Assembly (NCBI GenBank): GCA_934500835.1
Contig: CAKSTR010000002.1
Span: forward strand, 310,001 to 374,000
Direction: 5' to 3'
DNA from: an uncultured Paracoccaceae bacterium
Lineage (GTDB): Bacteria > Pseudomonadota > Alphaproteobacteria > Rhodobacterales > Rhodobacteraceae
Length of the DNA: 64,000 nucleotides
This document shows, piece by piece, positions 17,100 to 25,877 of this stretch (within the stretch, counting starts at the first letter, position 1; every line of letters begins with the position of its first letter). The translations under genes and the position numbers were made by a program. The notes below the pieces were generated by a model that was not told the origin of the DNA, made no database searches, and worked only from the letters and a program-made list of their open reading frames with translations.

Positions 17100-17167
17100 A
17101 GCGGCGGCCCGGCTGTCCGGGTTCTTGGCGGGCGGGGGGAATACCGCTCGTCCAGTCGTCGCGGGGG

Positions 17168-18172
17168 TCAGCCGCCAGTGTGACTCATGTAGCGGGTCAT
17201 CTGGCCGCTGACGCCCTGACGGGAATAGTCGAAGTCATGGCCCTTCGGCTTGCGCGCGATCGCGGCATGGATCGCCTGTTCCAGCGCAGCATTGTCGGGG
17301 CTTGCCCGCAACGGCGCGCGCAGATCGGCCATATCCTCCTGACCAAGGCACATGTACAATTCGCCCGTGCAGGTCAGCCGGACCCGGTTGCAGCTTTCAC
17401 AGAAATTGTGGGTCAGCGGCGTGATGAAACCGACCTTCTGGCCGGTTTCATTCAGACGGACATAGCGGGCCGGCCCGCCGCTGCGTTCGGCCAGATCGGT
17501 CAGGGCGAAACGCTCTTCATAGCGGCGGCGCAGCTCGCGCAGCGACCAGTACTGGTCAAGTCGCGCCGGCTCGATCTCGCCCATCGGCATGACCTCGATC
17601 CAGGTCAGGTCATGCCCTTCGCGGGCGCACCAGTCGGTCAGGCTGAACTGCTCGTCTTCGTTGAAATCCTTCAGGGCGACGGCATTGATCTTGATCCGCA
17701 GCCCCGCGGCCTTGGCGGCGGCAATGCCGTCCAGCACCTGGCGCAGCCGGCCCCAGCGGGTGATCCGGGCGAACTTCGCCTCGTCCAGCGTGTCCAGCGA
17801 GACATTGATCCGCTGCACCCCCAGATCAGCCAGCCCTTGCGCAAAACGCCCCAGCTGGCTGCCGTTGGTGGTCAGCGTCAGTTCCTTCAGCGCGCCCGAT
17901 TGCAGGTGGCGCGCCATCGCCTCGAAAAAGGTCATGATGCCCTTGCGCACCAGAGGCTCGCCCCCGGTGACGCGCAGCTTCTGCACGCCCATGCCGACAA
18001 AGGCCGAACACAGCCGGTCCAGCTCCTCCAGCGTCAGCAGGTCGGCCTTCGGCAGGAAGGTCATATGCTCTGCCATGCAATAGGTGCAGCGGAAATCGCA
18101 GCGGTCGGTGACCGAGACGCGCAGGTAGGAAATGGCGCGCTGATGCGGGTCGATGAGCGGGGCGGCGATCAT
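17168..18172 (-). CDS. moaA: GTP 3',8-cyclase MoaA (molybdenum cofactor synthesis)
   Basis: A 334-residue radical-SAM enzyme. The N-terminal cluster motif CDFRCTYC (CX3CX2C), the SAM-binding GGEP, and the C-terminal second cluster [18 protein letters not shown] are intact. It catalyses the first step of molybdopterin synthesis from GTP. The C terminus ends SHTGG, matching the conserved GG tail. ATG 18172 is chosen because [25 protein letters not shown] is the usual beginning. It is divergent from a lipoprotein gene. No other moa gene is in the window. Confidence 0.96.
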   Translation of the reverse strand: MIAAPLIDPHQRAISYLRVSVTDRCDFRCTYCMAEHMTFLPKADLLTLEELDRLCSAFVGMGVQKLRVTGGEPLVRKGIMTFFEAMARHLQSGALKELTLTTNGSQLGRFAQGLADLGVQRINVSLDTLDEAKFARITRWGRLRQVLDGIAAAKAAGLRIKINAVALKDFNEDEQFSLTDWCAREGHDLTWIEVMPMGEIEPARLDQYWSLRELRRRYEERFALTDLAERSGGPARYVRLNETGQKVGFITPLTHNFCESCNRVRLTCTGELYMCLGQEDMADLRAPLRASPDNAALEQAIHAAIARKPKGHDFDYSRQGVSGQMTRYMSHTGG

Positions 18173-18323
18173 GTGCCAAAGGTAGGGCTGCGGGCAGGGT
18201 GGCACAAGGTGGAAAGCGGCAGGACGAAAAGCGGCGGGCCCTTGCCGAGACCACGGTGCAGCCGGTTGCGGGGCAGGGGGTGGCGGACTATCCTTGCCGC
18301 GAAGCCGAAGCGAGTGTGACCCG

Positions 18324-18782
18324 ATGCGCCTGACCCTGTTGTCGATCCCCCTGATGACGCTTGCCGGCTGCGCCGCGCTGCAGGGCAAGGAGGCGGCATC
18401 CCCGTCCGAACCCGGCATGGCCACCGAATTCGCCGCCCCGGTCGAGACGAAATCGCTGGAGACCATGGGCGCGGGCCAGTCGGTCGCTGCGCTGGACAAG
18501 ACCACCGAGGCGGAGAAGAAGGCCGCCCTCGCCGCCGCGCCGGGCGGGGGAGAGCTTGGCCGGCAGATCGTGGCGCTTGGCTCGCCCGCGGATCCGGGGC
18601 TTTGGGTGCAGACCTCGCTGGTGAAGTCGGTCACCAAAGGCTCGGTCAAGGCGCCGAACGGTCAGGTGCTTGCGGTGGAGCTGCGCCCGGGCGGCGGTGC
18701 GGCGCTGATGTCGCTGTCGGCCTATCAGGCGCTTGGTATCAGCCTGACCGAACTGCCGCAGATGGTGATCCTCGGCGGTTGA
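18324..18782 (+). CDS. Predicted lipoprotein of unknown function
   Basis: A 152-residue protein with a lipoprotein signal: [16 protein letters not shown] gives lipobox LAGC with Cys at residue 16. The mature part has an Ala/Glu/Lys-rich linker and a compact C-terminal domain ([29 protein letters not shown]). I do not recognise a family. Divergent from moaA and convergent with the AlkD-like gene, it is probably monocistronic. Confidence 0.75.
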   Translation: MRLTLLSIPLMTLAGCAALQGKEAASPSEPGMATEFAAPVETKSLETMGAGQSVAALDKTTEAEKKAALAAAPGGGELGRQIVALGSPADPGLWVQTSLVKSVTKGSVKAPNGQVLAVELRPGGGAALMSLSAYQALGISLTELPQMVILGG

Positions 18783-18860
18783 CCGCGATCCAGTTGCGCG
18801 GCTGCCGCCGCATTCCTTTTGGCGGTGGCTGAGGGAGCCGGCCTTGGCTGGCCCCGACAT

Positions 18861-18941
18861 TGGGGGTTTCACCCCCAAGCCCCCAGGATACTTGTGCCAA
18901 GATGAAGGACTTGCCGCCTTCACTTTGGCACAAATATCCCC
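18861..18941. repeat. Dispersed repeat, locus C: two copies facing each other
   Basis: A TGGGGGT/ACCCCCA hairpin (18861-18877) is followed by AGGATACTTGTGCCAAGATG (18885 on). An inverted copy, CCTTCACTTTGGCACAAATA then TCCCC, lies at 18917-18941. The two arms could fold on each other between convergent genes. This is the main content of the 252-base gap 18783-19034; the remainder holds nothing I recognise. Confidence 0.75.
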
Positions 18942-19034
18942 GCGCGGCGCGCAACCCCTTGCCGGTTGCGTGCTTGCACGCAGAGGCGAGAGAAAAGGCT
19001 TGCGCCTGAAAGGCGCACGATTCTGCACCGGGAG

Positions 19035-19703
19035 TCAGGTGAGAAGCCGGCCCGCCTCTTTCCGGGCGAAGGGTTTCATGGCGTCACCATGCGCTGCCAG
19101 AAAGGTCCGCGTGCGGTCGGCGTCGTGTTTCGACAGATCGCGCAGCCACCAGGCGACGGCTTTCTGGATGAACCAGTCGCGGTCGGCGACATATTCTGCG
19201 GCCCATCCCAGCACCCGCTCACGGATTGCCAGATCCTGTGGCTTCAGGTTGTTCATCTTGGCCCAGGGCAGGGTCATCACCAAGGCGGCGCGGCGGCTCC
19301 ACATGTTGGCGGATCTGGTCCAGGCCTCGACCTCATCGAGCCGCGACGGATCGGCCAGCAGGCGGCGCGCGCCGGCATCGCAGGCGTGGTCGGCGATGGC
19401 CCAGGCGTCGAACTGCGGCACCCAGGCTGCGATCAGCCGCCAGACCGCATCATCCGGCCGGATGCGCGCCTGCACCAGAAGCTTGGCGGCGGCGATGCGC
19501 GCCTCGTGGATGTCGGTCTGCCAGAGGCTGTCTGCCAGTGCCGCCCGCTCCTCGACCGAGCGCCCCTCGCGCCAGCCGGTCGCCAGATCGGCCAGCACCG
19601 GCACCGGAATACCCAGATAGCGGCGCGGGGCCTTGTGATAGGCGGCCATCTCTGCGGCGCGGGCGGGGTTCTCCAGCGCCAGCAGCCGGTCGAGCGGGGT
19701 CAT
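19035..19703 (-). CDS. DNA alkylation repair protein, AlkD-like HEAT-repeat family
   Basis: A 222-residue helical protein with segments typical of the AlkC/AlkD-related family: GIPVPVLADLA, SANMWSRRAALVM and DRDWFIQKAVAWWLRDLSK, rich in aromatic and basic residues. The fold consists of HEAT repeats that hold DNA and flip out N3/N7-alkyl purines. Its ATG overlaps the glmS stop (ATGA), so it is translated from the glmU-glmS transcript. The family call is by sequence resemblance. Confidence 0.85.
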   Translation of the reverse strand: MTPLDRLLALENPARAAEMAAYHKAPRRYLGIPVPVLADLATGWREGRSVEERAALADSLWQTDIHEARIAAAKLLVQARIRPDDAVWRLIAAWVPQFDAWAIADHACDAGARRLLADPSRLDEVEAWTRSANMWSRRAALVMTLPWAKMNNLKPQDLAIRERVLGWAAEYVADRDWFIQKAVAWWLRDLSKHDADRTRTFLAAHGDAMKPFARKEAGRLLT

Positions 19704-21520
19704 TCCACCGTCACCGATTTCGCCAGGTTGCGCGGCTGGTCCACATCGGTGCCCTTGGCGATGGCGGTGTGGTAGGCCAGAAGCTGCGCCGGGATCGCGT
19801 AAAGGATCGGCGCCCATTCCGGCGCGACCTGCGGCAGGGTCAGGCTTTTCCAGGTGCCCATGCCGGCCTCGTGGATCCCAGCGGCATCGGACAGCAACAA
19901 GACCTTGCCATGGCGCGCCATGACCTCTTGCATGTTCGACACCGTCTTGTCGAAGAGGGCATCCTTCGGGGCCAGCACGATCACCGGCACCTGCGCGTCG
20001 ATCAGGGCTATGGGGCCGTGCTTCAACTCTCCGCTGGCATAGCCCTCGGCATGGATGTAGCTGATTTCCTTCAGCTTCAGCGCACCTTCCATGGCCAGCG
20101 GGAACATGGCGCCGCGACCGAGGAACAGCACGTCCTGCGCCTCGGCCAGATCGTTGGCGATCCTGGCCACGGCGCCCGACAGCGCCAGCGCGGCGTTCAT
20201 CAGGCCGGGCAGGGCGCGCAGACTGGCCAGATGGTCCGCGAGCGACTCGGGCCCGATCCGGCCCCGGTCCACCCCGGCCTTCAGCGCCATCAGCGCCAGC
20301 ACCGACAGCTGGCAGGTGAAGGCCTTGGTCGACGCGACGCCGACCTCGACCCCGGCAAGGATCGGCAGTGCCAGATCGGCCTCGCGCGCGATGGAAGAGG
20401 TCGGCACGTTCACCACCGCCACGACTTGCGCCACCTTCTCCTTGACGTGGCGCAGCGCCGCCAGCGTGTCCGCCGTCTCGCCCGACTGGCTGACGAACAC
20501 CGCCATGGAGGCCGGCGACAGCACCGGGTCGCGGTAGCGGAACTCTGACGCGATATCGACCTCGGCGGGCAGGCCGGCGATCTGCTCGAACCAGTATTTC
20601 GCAACGTGGCAGGCGTAGGAGGCGGTGCCGCAGGCGACCAGCGTCACTCGGTCGATGCCGGTGAAATCCAGCGCCGCGGGCAGGTGCAGGGCCGGGGTGC
20701 CGTTGCCAGTGTAATGCTTCAGCGCATCGGCCAGAACCACCGGCTGTTCGGCGATCTCTTTCGCCATGAAATGCTTGTAGCCGCCCTTCTCGATGCGCGT
20801 GGCATCCAGCTGCACGCGGGTTTCGGCCCGGTTGGCGCGGCGGTCTTCGGCGTCGAAGATCTCGGCCCCCTTCCGGGTCACCACGGCCCAATCGCCTTCC
20901 TCGAGATAGGTGATGCGGTCGGTCATCGGGGCCAGCGCGATGGCGTCGGAGCCCACGAACATTTCGCCGTCGCCCCAGCCGATGGCGAGCGGAGAGCCCT
21001 TGCGGGCGGCGATCAGCAGGTCTTCCTCGCCGTCGAACAGGAAACACAGCGCGAAGGCGCCATGCAGGCGCTTCAGGGTCAGGCGGGCGGCTTCGACGGG
21101 GCTGGCGCCACGGTCCATCTCGCGCTTGGCCAGAAGAGCGACGGTCTCGGTGTCGGTCTCGGATTCCTGGGCGTAGCCGTCGGCGGCAAGGTCCTCGCGC
21201 AGCGCGCGGAAGTTCTCGATGATGCCGTTGTGGACCACGGCCACGGGGCCGGCGCGGTGGGGGTGGGCGTTCTGCACCACCGGGCGGCCATGGGTGGCCC
21301 AGCGGGTGTGGCCGATGCCGGATTTGCCGGCCAGCGGCTCATGCACCAGCAGGTCCGACAGGTTCACCAGTTTGCCCACCGCGCGGCGGCGGTCCAGCTT
21401 GCCGCCATTGACGGTGGCGATCCCGGCCGAGTCATAGCCGCGATACTCCAGCCGTTTCAGCGACTCGACCAGAAGGGGGGCCACCTCGTGATGGCCAAGG
21501 ACGCCGACGATGCCGCACAT
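19700..21520 (-). CDS. glmS: Glutamine-fructose-6-phosphate aminotransferase (isomerising)
   Basis: A 606-residue enzyme of full length. The N-terminal glutaminase begins MCGIVGVLGHH, with Cys1 as nucleophile, plus HTRWATHGRP. Two SIS isomerase domains follow, with VACGTASYACHVAKYW, SQSGETADTLAAL and ending LAKSVTVE. It makes glucosamine-6-phosphate for peptidoglycan and LPS. It lies 3 bases after glmU and overlaps the AlkD-like gene. Confidence 0.97.
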   Translation of the reverse strand: MCGIVGVLGHHEVAPLLVESLKRLEYRGYDSAGIATVNGGKLDRRRAVGKLVNLSDLLVHEPLAGKSGIGHTRWATHGRPVVQNAHPHRAGPVAVVHNGIIENFRALREDLAADGYAQESETDTETVALLAKREMDRGASPVEAARLTLKRLHGAFALCFLFDGEEDLLIAARKGSPLAIGWGDGEMFVGSDAIALAPMTDRITYLEEGDWAVVTRKGAEIFDAEDRRANRAETRVQLDATRIEKGGYKHFMAKEIAEQPVVLADALKHYTGNGTPALHLPAALDFTGIDRVTLVACGTASYACHVAKYWFEQIAGLPAEVDIASEFRYRDPVLSPASMAVFVSQSGETADTLAALRHVKEKVAQVVAVVNVPTSSIAREADLALPILAGVEVGVASTKAFTCQLSVLALMALKAGVDRGRIGPESLADHLASLRALPGLMNAALALSGAVARIANDLAEAQDVLFLGRGAMFPLAMEGALKLKEISYIHAEGYASGELKHGPIALIDAQVPVIVLAPKDALFDKTVSNMQEVMARHGKVLLLSDAAGIHEAGMGTWKSLTLPQVAPEWAPILYAIPAQLLAYHTAIAKGTDVDQPRNLAKSVTVE

Positions 21521-21523
21521 GGG

Positions 21524-22873
21524 TTAACCCTTTCGCTTCGCGGCCTTGATGGCGCGCAGTTTTTCCATCAGCCGCAGCGCGAGGCCCGGCTTGTTGACCT
21601 GTGCCGCCCGCGCCAGCGCCAGGGCGCCGGCGGGCACGTCCTCGGTGATGACCGAGCCGGAGCCGGTCAGCGCGTCATCCCCCACCGTGACCGGCGCCAC
21701 CAGCATGGTGTCCGAGCCGATGAAGACGCGCTTGCCGATCCTGGTGCGGTGTTTCATCACCCCGTCGTAGTTGCAGGTGACGGTGCCGGCGCCGATATTG
21801 GTGCCTTCGCCCACATCGGCATCGCCGATATAGGTCAGGTGGCCGACTTTCACGCCCTCGTCCAGAATGGCGTTCTTGATCTCGACGAAATTGCCGACAT
21901 GGACATGTTCGGCCAGTTCGGCGCCGGGGCGCAGCCTTGCGAAGGGGCCGACATCGGCGCCGCGGCTGACGTGGCAGCCTTCGAGATGGCAGAACCCCTT
22001 GATCTCGGCCCCCGATTCGATGGTGACTCCGGGCCCGAACAGGACATGCGGGCCGATGACCGCATCGCGGCCGACATGGGTGTCCAGCGCGAAGAACACG
22101 GTTTCCGGGGCGGTCAGGGTGACGCCGTTCTCCAGCGCCTCATCCCGCGCGCGAGACTGGAATTCGCGTTCTGCATCAGCCAGTTGCGCGCGGGTGTTCA
22201 CGCCAAGCGTTTCGGATTCGCCGCAGATCACCACTCCGGCGGACAGCCCGTCGGCCCGGGCGAGTTCGACCACGTCGGTCAGATAGTATTCGCCCGAGGC
22301 ATTGGCATTGCCAAGCCGGGCGACCAGCTGGAATAGCGTCTTTGCATCAGCGCATATCACGCCGGAATTGCAAAGGGTTATGGCGCGTTCCTCATCTGTT
22401 GCGTCCTTGAACTCGCGGATCGCCAGCAGGGTGTCGCCTTTGGTCAGCAGGCGACCATACCGGCCCGGATCGGCGGCGTGGAAGCCAAGGACGACAACGC
22501 CATGCTGGGCGCGCGCGTCGAGCATGGCCTGAAGCGTCTCGGGCCGGATGAAGGGGGTGTCGCCGTAAAGCACGATCACCTCGCCCGGCGCATCGGCGAG
22601 ATGGGGGGCAGCCTGCGCGACCGCATGGCCGGTGCCCAGTTGTTCCGCCTGAAGCACGGTCTCGACTGTCTCGTCGTAGTCCCGCGCGGCGCGGGTGACC
22701 GCCTCGGCGCCATGGCCGACCACGATGACGGTGCGCCCGGGGTCCAGTGCGCGGCCGGCCGCCATGGCGTGATGAAGAAGCGGTGCCGCCGCGACCTTGT
22801 GCAGGACTTTCGGCAGGTCCGAATTCATTCTGGACCCCTGGCCAGCCGCCAGGATGACAAGCGAGACCTGCAT
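21524..22873 (-). CDS. glmU: Bifunctional N-acetylglucosamine-1-phosphate uridyltransferase / glucosamine-1-phosphate acetyltransferase
   Basis: A 449-residue two-domain enzyme. The N-terminal pyrophosphorylase has LAAGQGSRMNSDLPKVLH and YGDTPFIRPETL. The C-terminal left-handed beta-helix has hexapeptide repeats and the acetyltransferase motif GAGTVTCNYDGVMKHRT. It supplies UDP-GlcNAc. Its gene precedes glmS by 3 bases, placing the pathway steps in one operon, and is divergent from the phosphoglycolate phosphatase gene. Confidence 0.97.
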   Translation of the reverse strand: MQVSLVILAAGQGSRMNSDLPKVLHKVAAAPLLHHAMAAGRALDPGRTVIVVGHGAEAVTRAARDYDETVETVLQAEQLGTGHAVAQAAPHLADAPGEVIVLYGDTPFIRPETLQAMLDARAQHGVVVLGFHAADPGRYGRLLTKGDTLLAIREFKDATDEERAITLCNSGVICADAKTLFQLVARLGNANASGEYYLTDVVELARADGLSAGVVICGESETLGVNTRAQLADAEREFQSRARDEALENGVTLTAPETVFFALDTHVGRDAVIGPHVLFGPGVTIESGAEIKGFCHLEGCHVSRGADVGPFARLRPGAELAEHVHVGNFVEIKNAILDEGVKVGHLTYIGDADVGEGTNIGAGTVTCNYDGVMKHRTRIGKRVFIGSDTMLVAPVTVGDDALTGSGSVITEDVPAGALALARAAQVNKPGLALRLMEKLRAIKAAKRKG

Positions 22874-22957
22874 TCTGCCCCTTTCTTTTCCTTTTGCGCC
22901 GTTCTACCCGGGCGCTGCGATGCCGCCAAGAGGCTGCCGATAACGGAGGGTTGCGGG

Positions 22958-23626
22958 ATGTTGCAAGCATCGACCTGTGTGGTCTTCGATCTGGACGGCA
23001 CGCTGGCCGATACCTCGGGCGATCTTCTGGCGGCGGCGAATGCCTGTTTCCGCGCGATGGGGGCGGGCGACATGCTGGGGCCGGGGGATGCGCTGGTGGC
23101 GCTGAACGGCGGCCGGGCGATGCTGCGGCTCGGGATGTCGCGCCTTGGCGCGGTGGACGAGGCCGAGGTGGACCGCTGGTATCCGCGCCTGCTGGAGGCC
23201 TATGCCGGGGCGATCTGCGTCCATACGCGGGCGTATCCCGGCGTTCCGGCCGCGCTGGAGCGGCTGCGCCGCGAAGGACATGCGCTGGCGATCTGCACCA
23301 ACAAGCCCGAGGGGCTGGCCGAGACCCTGATGCGCGAAATGGGGCTGCGCGACCTGTTCGCCGCGCTGGTCGGCGCCGATACGCTGCCGGTCCGCAAGCC
23401 CGATCCAGCACCCTACCGGCTGGCGGTGGACCGCGCCGGAGGGGCGGCGCGCTCGATGATCCTTGGCGATACCGAGACCGACCACAGGACCGGCCGCGCG
23501 GCCGGCGTGCCGGTGGCGCTGGTGACCTTCGGGCACGAAGGCGAGGCGGTGGCCCGCCTGTCGCCCGACGCGCTGCTGCGCCATTTCGACGACCTGCCGG
23601 ATCTGGTGGCGCGCCTGCTGGCGTAG
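22958..23626 (+). CDS. gph: Phosphoglycolate phosphatase-type HAD hydrolase
   Basis: A 222-residue HAD-superfamily phosphatase. Motif I FDLDGTLADT (near residue 11), motif II ICTNKPEGLAE, motif III Lys in RKPDPAPYRL and motif IV GDTETDHRTG are intact, with an all-helical type-1 cap. It probably removes phosphate from 2-phosphoglycolate. CGGAGGGTTGCGGG precedes the ATG. It is divergent from glmU (84-base gap) and is followed by a palindromic terminator. Confidence 0.88.
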   Translation: MLQASTCVVFDLDGTLADTSGDLLAAANACFRAMGAGDMLGPGDALVALNGGRAMLRLGMSRLGAVDEAEVDRWYPRLLEAYAGAICVHTRAYPGVPAALERLRREGHALAICTNKPEGLAETLMREMGLRDLFAALVGADTLPVRKPDPAPYRLAVDRAGGAARSMILGDTETDHRTGRAAGVPVALVTFGHEGEAVARLSPDALLRHFDDLPDLVARLLA

Positions 23627-23628
23627 CA

Positions 23629-23649
23629 CGATTTTCCGTCGAAAAATCG
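23629..23649. terminator. Palindrome family 2, copy 1 (arms CGATTTT / AAAATCG)
   Basis: A 21-base near-perfect palindrome begins 2 bases after the phosphatase stop. It is almost identical to those at 27533 and 56521, and its A/T-rich arms make it a bidirectional intrinsic terminator candidate between convergent genes. Confidence 0.75.
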
Positions 23650-23669
23650 GGGCGCCGCCCGGATCTGAT

Positions 23670-24026
23670 CTAGAAGAACTTGTTGAGACAGAAGTCGGAC
23701 GTCCGGTCCAGTTCGTTGACCAGTTGCTCGACCGTGCGCGTTCTGGCCAGCTTGTCGCCGCGCTGGCGCAGGGCCTGCTGCTTCTGTGCTTCGGTGCCCG
23801 GCACATGTTCCATCATCCGCACCGCCGCAAAGGCGATCATCTCGTAGTCTCGATCGCTGATGAACCCGGCCTCGTGACCGATGCCGCCCGCAATGGCGAA
23901 CATGGTGGCACAGTGCAGGGCCTGCGCGGCGCGGCCCTCGATCACCAGTTTCTCGGCGCCGGCGGTCTGGGGCAGGGCAAGGCAAAGGCCAAGCGCAAGC
24001 GGGGCAAGACGGCGGATGGGGGCCAT
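23670..24026 (-). CDS. Small secreted protein, paralogue of the adjacent upstream gene
   Basis: A 118-residue protein with an N-terminal Sec signal (MAPIRRLAPLALGLCLALP, cleavage likely after TAGA). The mature part starts EKLVIEGRAAQALHCATMF and ends TSDFCLNKFF, with two conserved cysteines that may form a disulfide. It closely resembles the product of the gene 47 bases upstream. ATG 24026 has AGGAGAT at proper spacing. No family is recognised. Confidence 0.78.
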   Translation of the reverse strand: MAPIRRLAPLALGLCLALPQTAGAEKLVIEGRAAQALHCATMFAIAGGIGHEAGFISDRDYEMIAFAAVRMMEHVPGTEAQKQQALRQRGDKLARTRTVEQLVNELDRTSDFCLNKFF

Positions 24027-24073
24027 TCGGATCATCTCCTGGAACACCCGCCCCTTATGCCCCGCCGGCGGGA

Positions 24074-24433
24074 TCAGAGGAAGTTTTTCTGGCACCATTT
24101 CGAGGTGTCGTTGTATTCCTTCATCAGACCGTCAAGCGAGCGGGTCTTCATCAGCTTTTCGAAACGCTGACCCATGGCCTTGACCTTCTGGTCATCGGTG
24201 CCGGGCACGTAGGCCAGCATCTTGACGGCGGCGGTCTGCGCCCAGCGGGCATCGGCCCCGCTGATGTAGCCGGCGCGGTACAGCTCGTCCGACACCATGT
24301 ACAGCATGGCCGAACAGTGCAGCGCCTGTGCGGCCCGGCCCTGGATCACCAGATCGGCCCGGGCGGGCAGGCTGGCGGAGAGCGTCATCGTCAGGGCGAT
24401 CGAGGCGGCGACGGCAAGGGTGGAAAGGCGCAT
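24074..24433 (-). CDS. Small secreted protein, tandem paralogue
   Basis: A 119-residue protein with Sec signal MRLSTLAVAASIALTMTLSA and likely cleavage after ARA. It shares with its downstream neighbour GRAAQALHC near the mature N terminus, a central PGT-D/E-x-QK motif, a basic helix (QRFEKLMKTRSLDGLMKE) and a terminal TSxxC-x3-F. Divergent from the MFS gene. Function unknown; a periplasmic location is predicted from the signal. Confidence 0.78.
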   Translation of the reverse strand: MRLSTLAVAASIALTMTLSASLPARADLVIQGRAAQALHCSAMLYMVSDELYRAGYISGADARWAQTAAVKMLAYVPGTDDQKVKAMGQRFEKLMKTRSLDGLMKEYNDTSKWCQKNFL

Positions 24434-24565
24434 TCCGGGTATCCTTCGGTCTGTCAGGGTGCGGGCCGGGGCAAGTCTGCCGGCGGTGGCGATGGGCCGA
24501 CCATGCGGCAAGGGCAGGCCAGCGGCCAGTGACAAATCCCGTCATCCGGCTGGTCGGTCCCGGAT

Positions 24566-24594
24566 TTGACAATGCCGCCTGCGCCGGATTATGG
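24566..24594 (+). promoter_or_regulatory. Candidate promoter of the MFS operon
   Basis: A consensus TTGACA at 24566-24571 is followed after 17 bases by the weak -10 TTATGG at 24589-24594. Initiation would fall at about 24601-24603, at the ATG chosen for the transporter, predicting a leaderless or near-leaderless transcript. Confidence 0.45.
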
Positions 24595-24602
24595 CTCCGG
24601 CC

Positions 24603-25877
24603 ATGACCTCAGATCATGTCTCCCTGTCTCGGGCGGCCGCGCAGGCTTCGGCGCCTGCGTCGCGCCATGCCGTGATCTTCGTGCTGGTCACGGTGTTTCT
24701 GGACATGGTGGGATTTGGCATCATCATGCCGGTGCTGCCCAAGCTGATCGAGGATGTGGGCCACGTCGGCATCGGCCAGGCGGCCTGGATCGGCGGCTGG
24801 ATGTTTGCGGCCTTCAGCCTGGCGCAATTCGCCTTCGCGCCGCTGATGGGCAACCTGTCGGACCGGTTTGGCCGCCGGCCGCTGCTGTTGCTGGCGATCT
24901 TCGGGCTGGGGCTGGACTTCATCCTGTCCGCCTGGGCGCCGACGCTGTTCTGGCTGTTCGTCGGCCGCATCCTGGCCGGGATCTGCGGATCAAGCTGGAT
25001 CATCGCCTCGGCCTATATCGCCGATGTCACGGCCCCCGAGGAGCGGGCCCGCGCCTACGGTCTGATGGGTGCCGCCTTCGGCGTGGGCTTCGTGATCGGC
25101 CCGGCGATCGGCGGGCTTCTGGGCGGCTTCGGGCCGCGGGTGCCGTTCTGGGCCGCCGCCGGCATCTCGCTTCTGAACTTCGGCTATGGCTGGTTCGTGC
25201 TGAAAGAGTCGCTCTCGCCCGAGAACCGCCGCCCCTTCGATCTCTGGCGCGCCAATCCCTTCGGCGCGTTCAAGGTGTTCTCGACCTATCGCGGCGTGCT
25301 GCCGATGTGCCTTCTGCTGGGTCTTTTCTTCTTCTCCACCTCGGTCTACCCGGCGGTCTGGACCTTCTGGGGCATCGCCAAATTCGGCTGGTCCGAAGAG
25401 GTGGTGGGCCTGACGCTGGCGGTGTTCGGCATGGTGACGGCGCTGTTCCAGGCCTTCCTGACCGCCCCCGCAACCGCACGCTTTGGCGAGACGGGCGCGG
25501 CCCTTCTCGGGCTGGCCTGTTCGACCATCGCGGTTCTGGGTTACGGCTTTGCCGGCGGGCTGGTGATGGTGCTGTTTCTGGCCCTGCTGCACGGGCCGGA
25601 AGGGTTCGTGCATCCGATCATGACAGCGATCCTGTCCAAGCGCGTGCCCGAGGATGCCCAGGGAGAGCTGCAGGGCGGGATCTCGGCGATCACCAATCTT
25701 GCGATGCTGTTCGGCACCCTTTTCTACGCGCTGCTTTTTGCGCATTTCATGGCCGAGGGCCGCGCCTGGCAATCGCCCGACATCGCCTATTGGGTGGCGA
25801 CGGGCTGGCTTGCGCTGACCTCGCTGCTGTTCCTTCTGGTCATCCGGGATGAGCGCCGGGCCGGGGTCGGCGCATGA
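24603..25877 (+). CDS. MFS transporter, TetA/TCR-like drug:H+ antiporter family
   Basis: A 424-residue, 12-helix membrane protein. Motif A between helices 2 and 3 reads [14 protein letters not shown], and helix 1 contains [17 protein letters not shown], as in TetA-type exporters. The start at 24603 (MTSDHVSL) is preferred over 24591 because a promoter -10 overlaps the latter; the difference is four residues. Its stop overlaps the aminotransferase start (ATGA). The substrate is unknown; efflux of a product of the neighbouring aminotransferase is one possibility. Confidence 0.9.
   Translation: MTSDHVSLSRAAAQASAPASRHAVIFVLVTVFLDMVGFGIIMPVLPKLIEDVGHVGIGQAAWIGGWMFAAFSLAQFAFAPLMGNLSDRFGRRPLLLLAIFGLGLDFILSAWAPTLFWLFVGRILAGICGSSWIIASAYIADVTAPEERARAYGLMGAAFGVGFVIGPAIGGLLGGFGPRVPFWAAAGISLLNFGYGWFVLKESLSPENRRPFDLWRANPFGAFKVFSTYRGVLPMCLLLGLFFFSTSVYPAVWTFWGIAKFGWSEEVVGLTLAVFGMVTALFQAFLTAPATARFGETGAALLGLACSTIAVLGYGFAGGLVMVLFLALLHGPEGFVHPIMTAILSKRVPEDAQGELQGGISAITNLAMLFGTLFYALLFAHFMAEGRAWQSPDIAYWVATGWLALTSLLFLLVIRDERRAGVGA

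Noticed and set aside
18173..18323. Molybdenum-cofactor riboswitch upstream of moaA
   Set aside because: The moaA-lipoprotein gap is short and I see only one 7-bp inverted repeat, not the multi-helix Moco aptamer.
19704..21047. Upstream extension of the AlkD-like frame into glmS
   Set aside because: The translated extension is Arg/Gly-rich noise; ATG 19703 overlapping the glmS stop is a proper coupled start.
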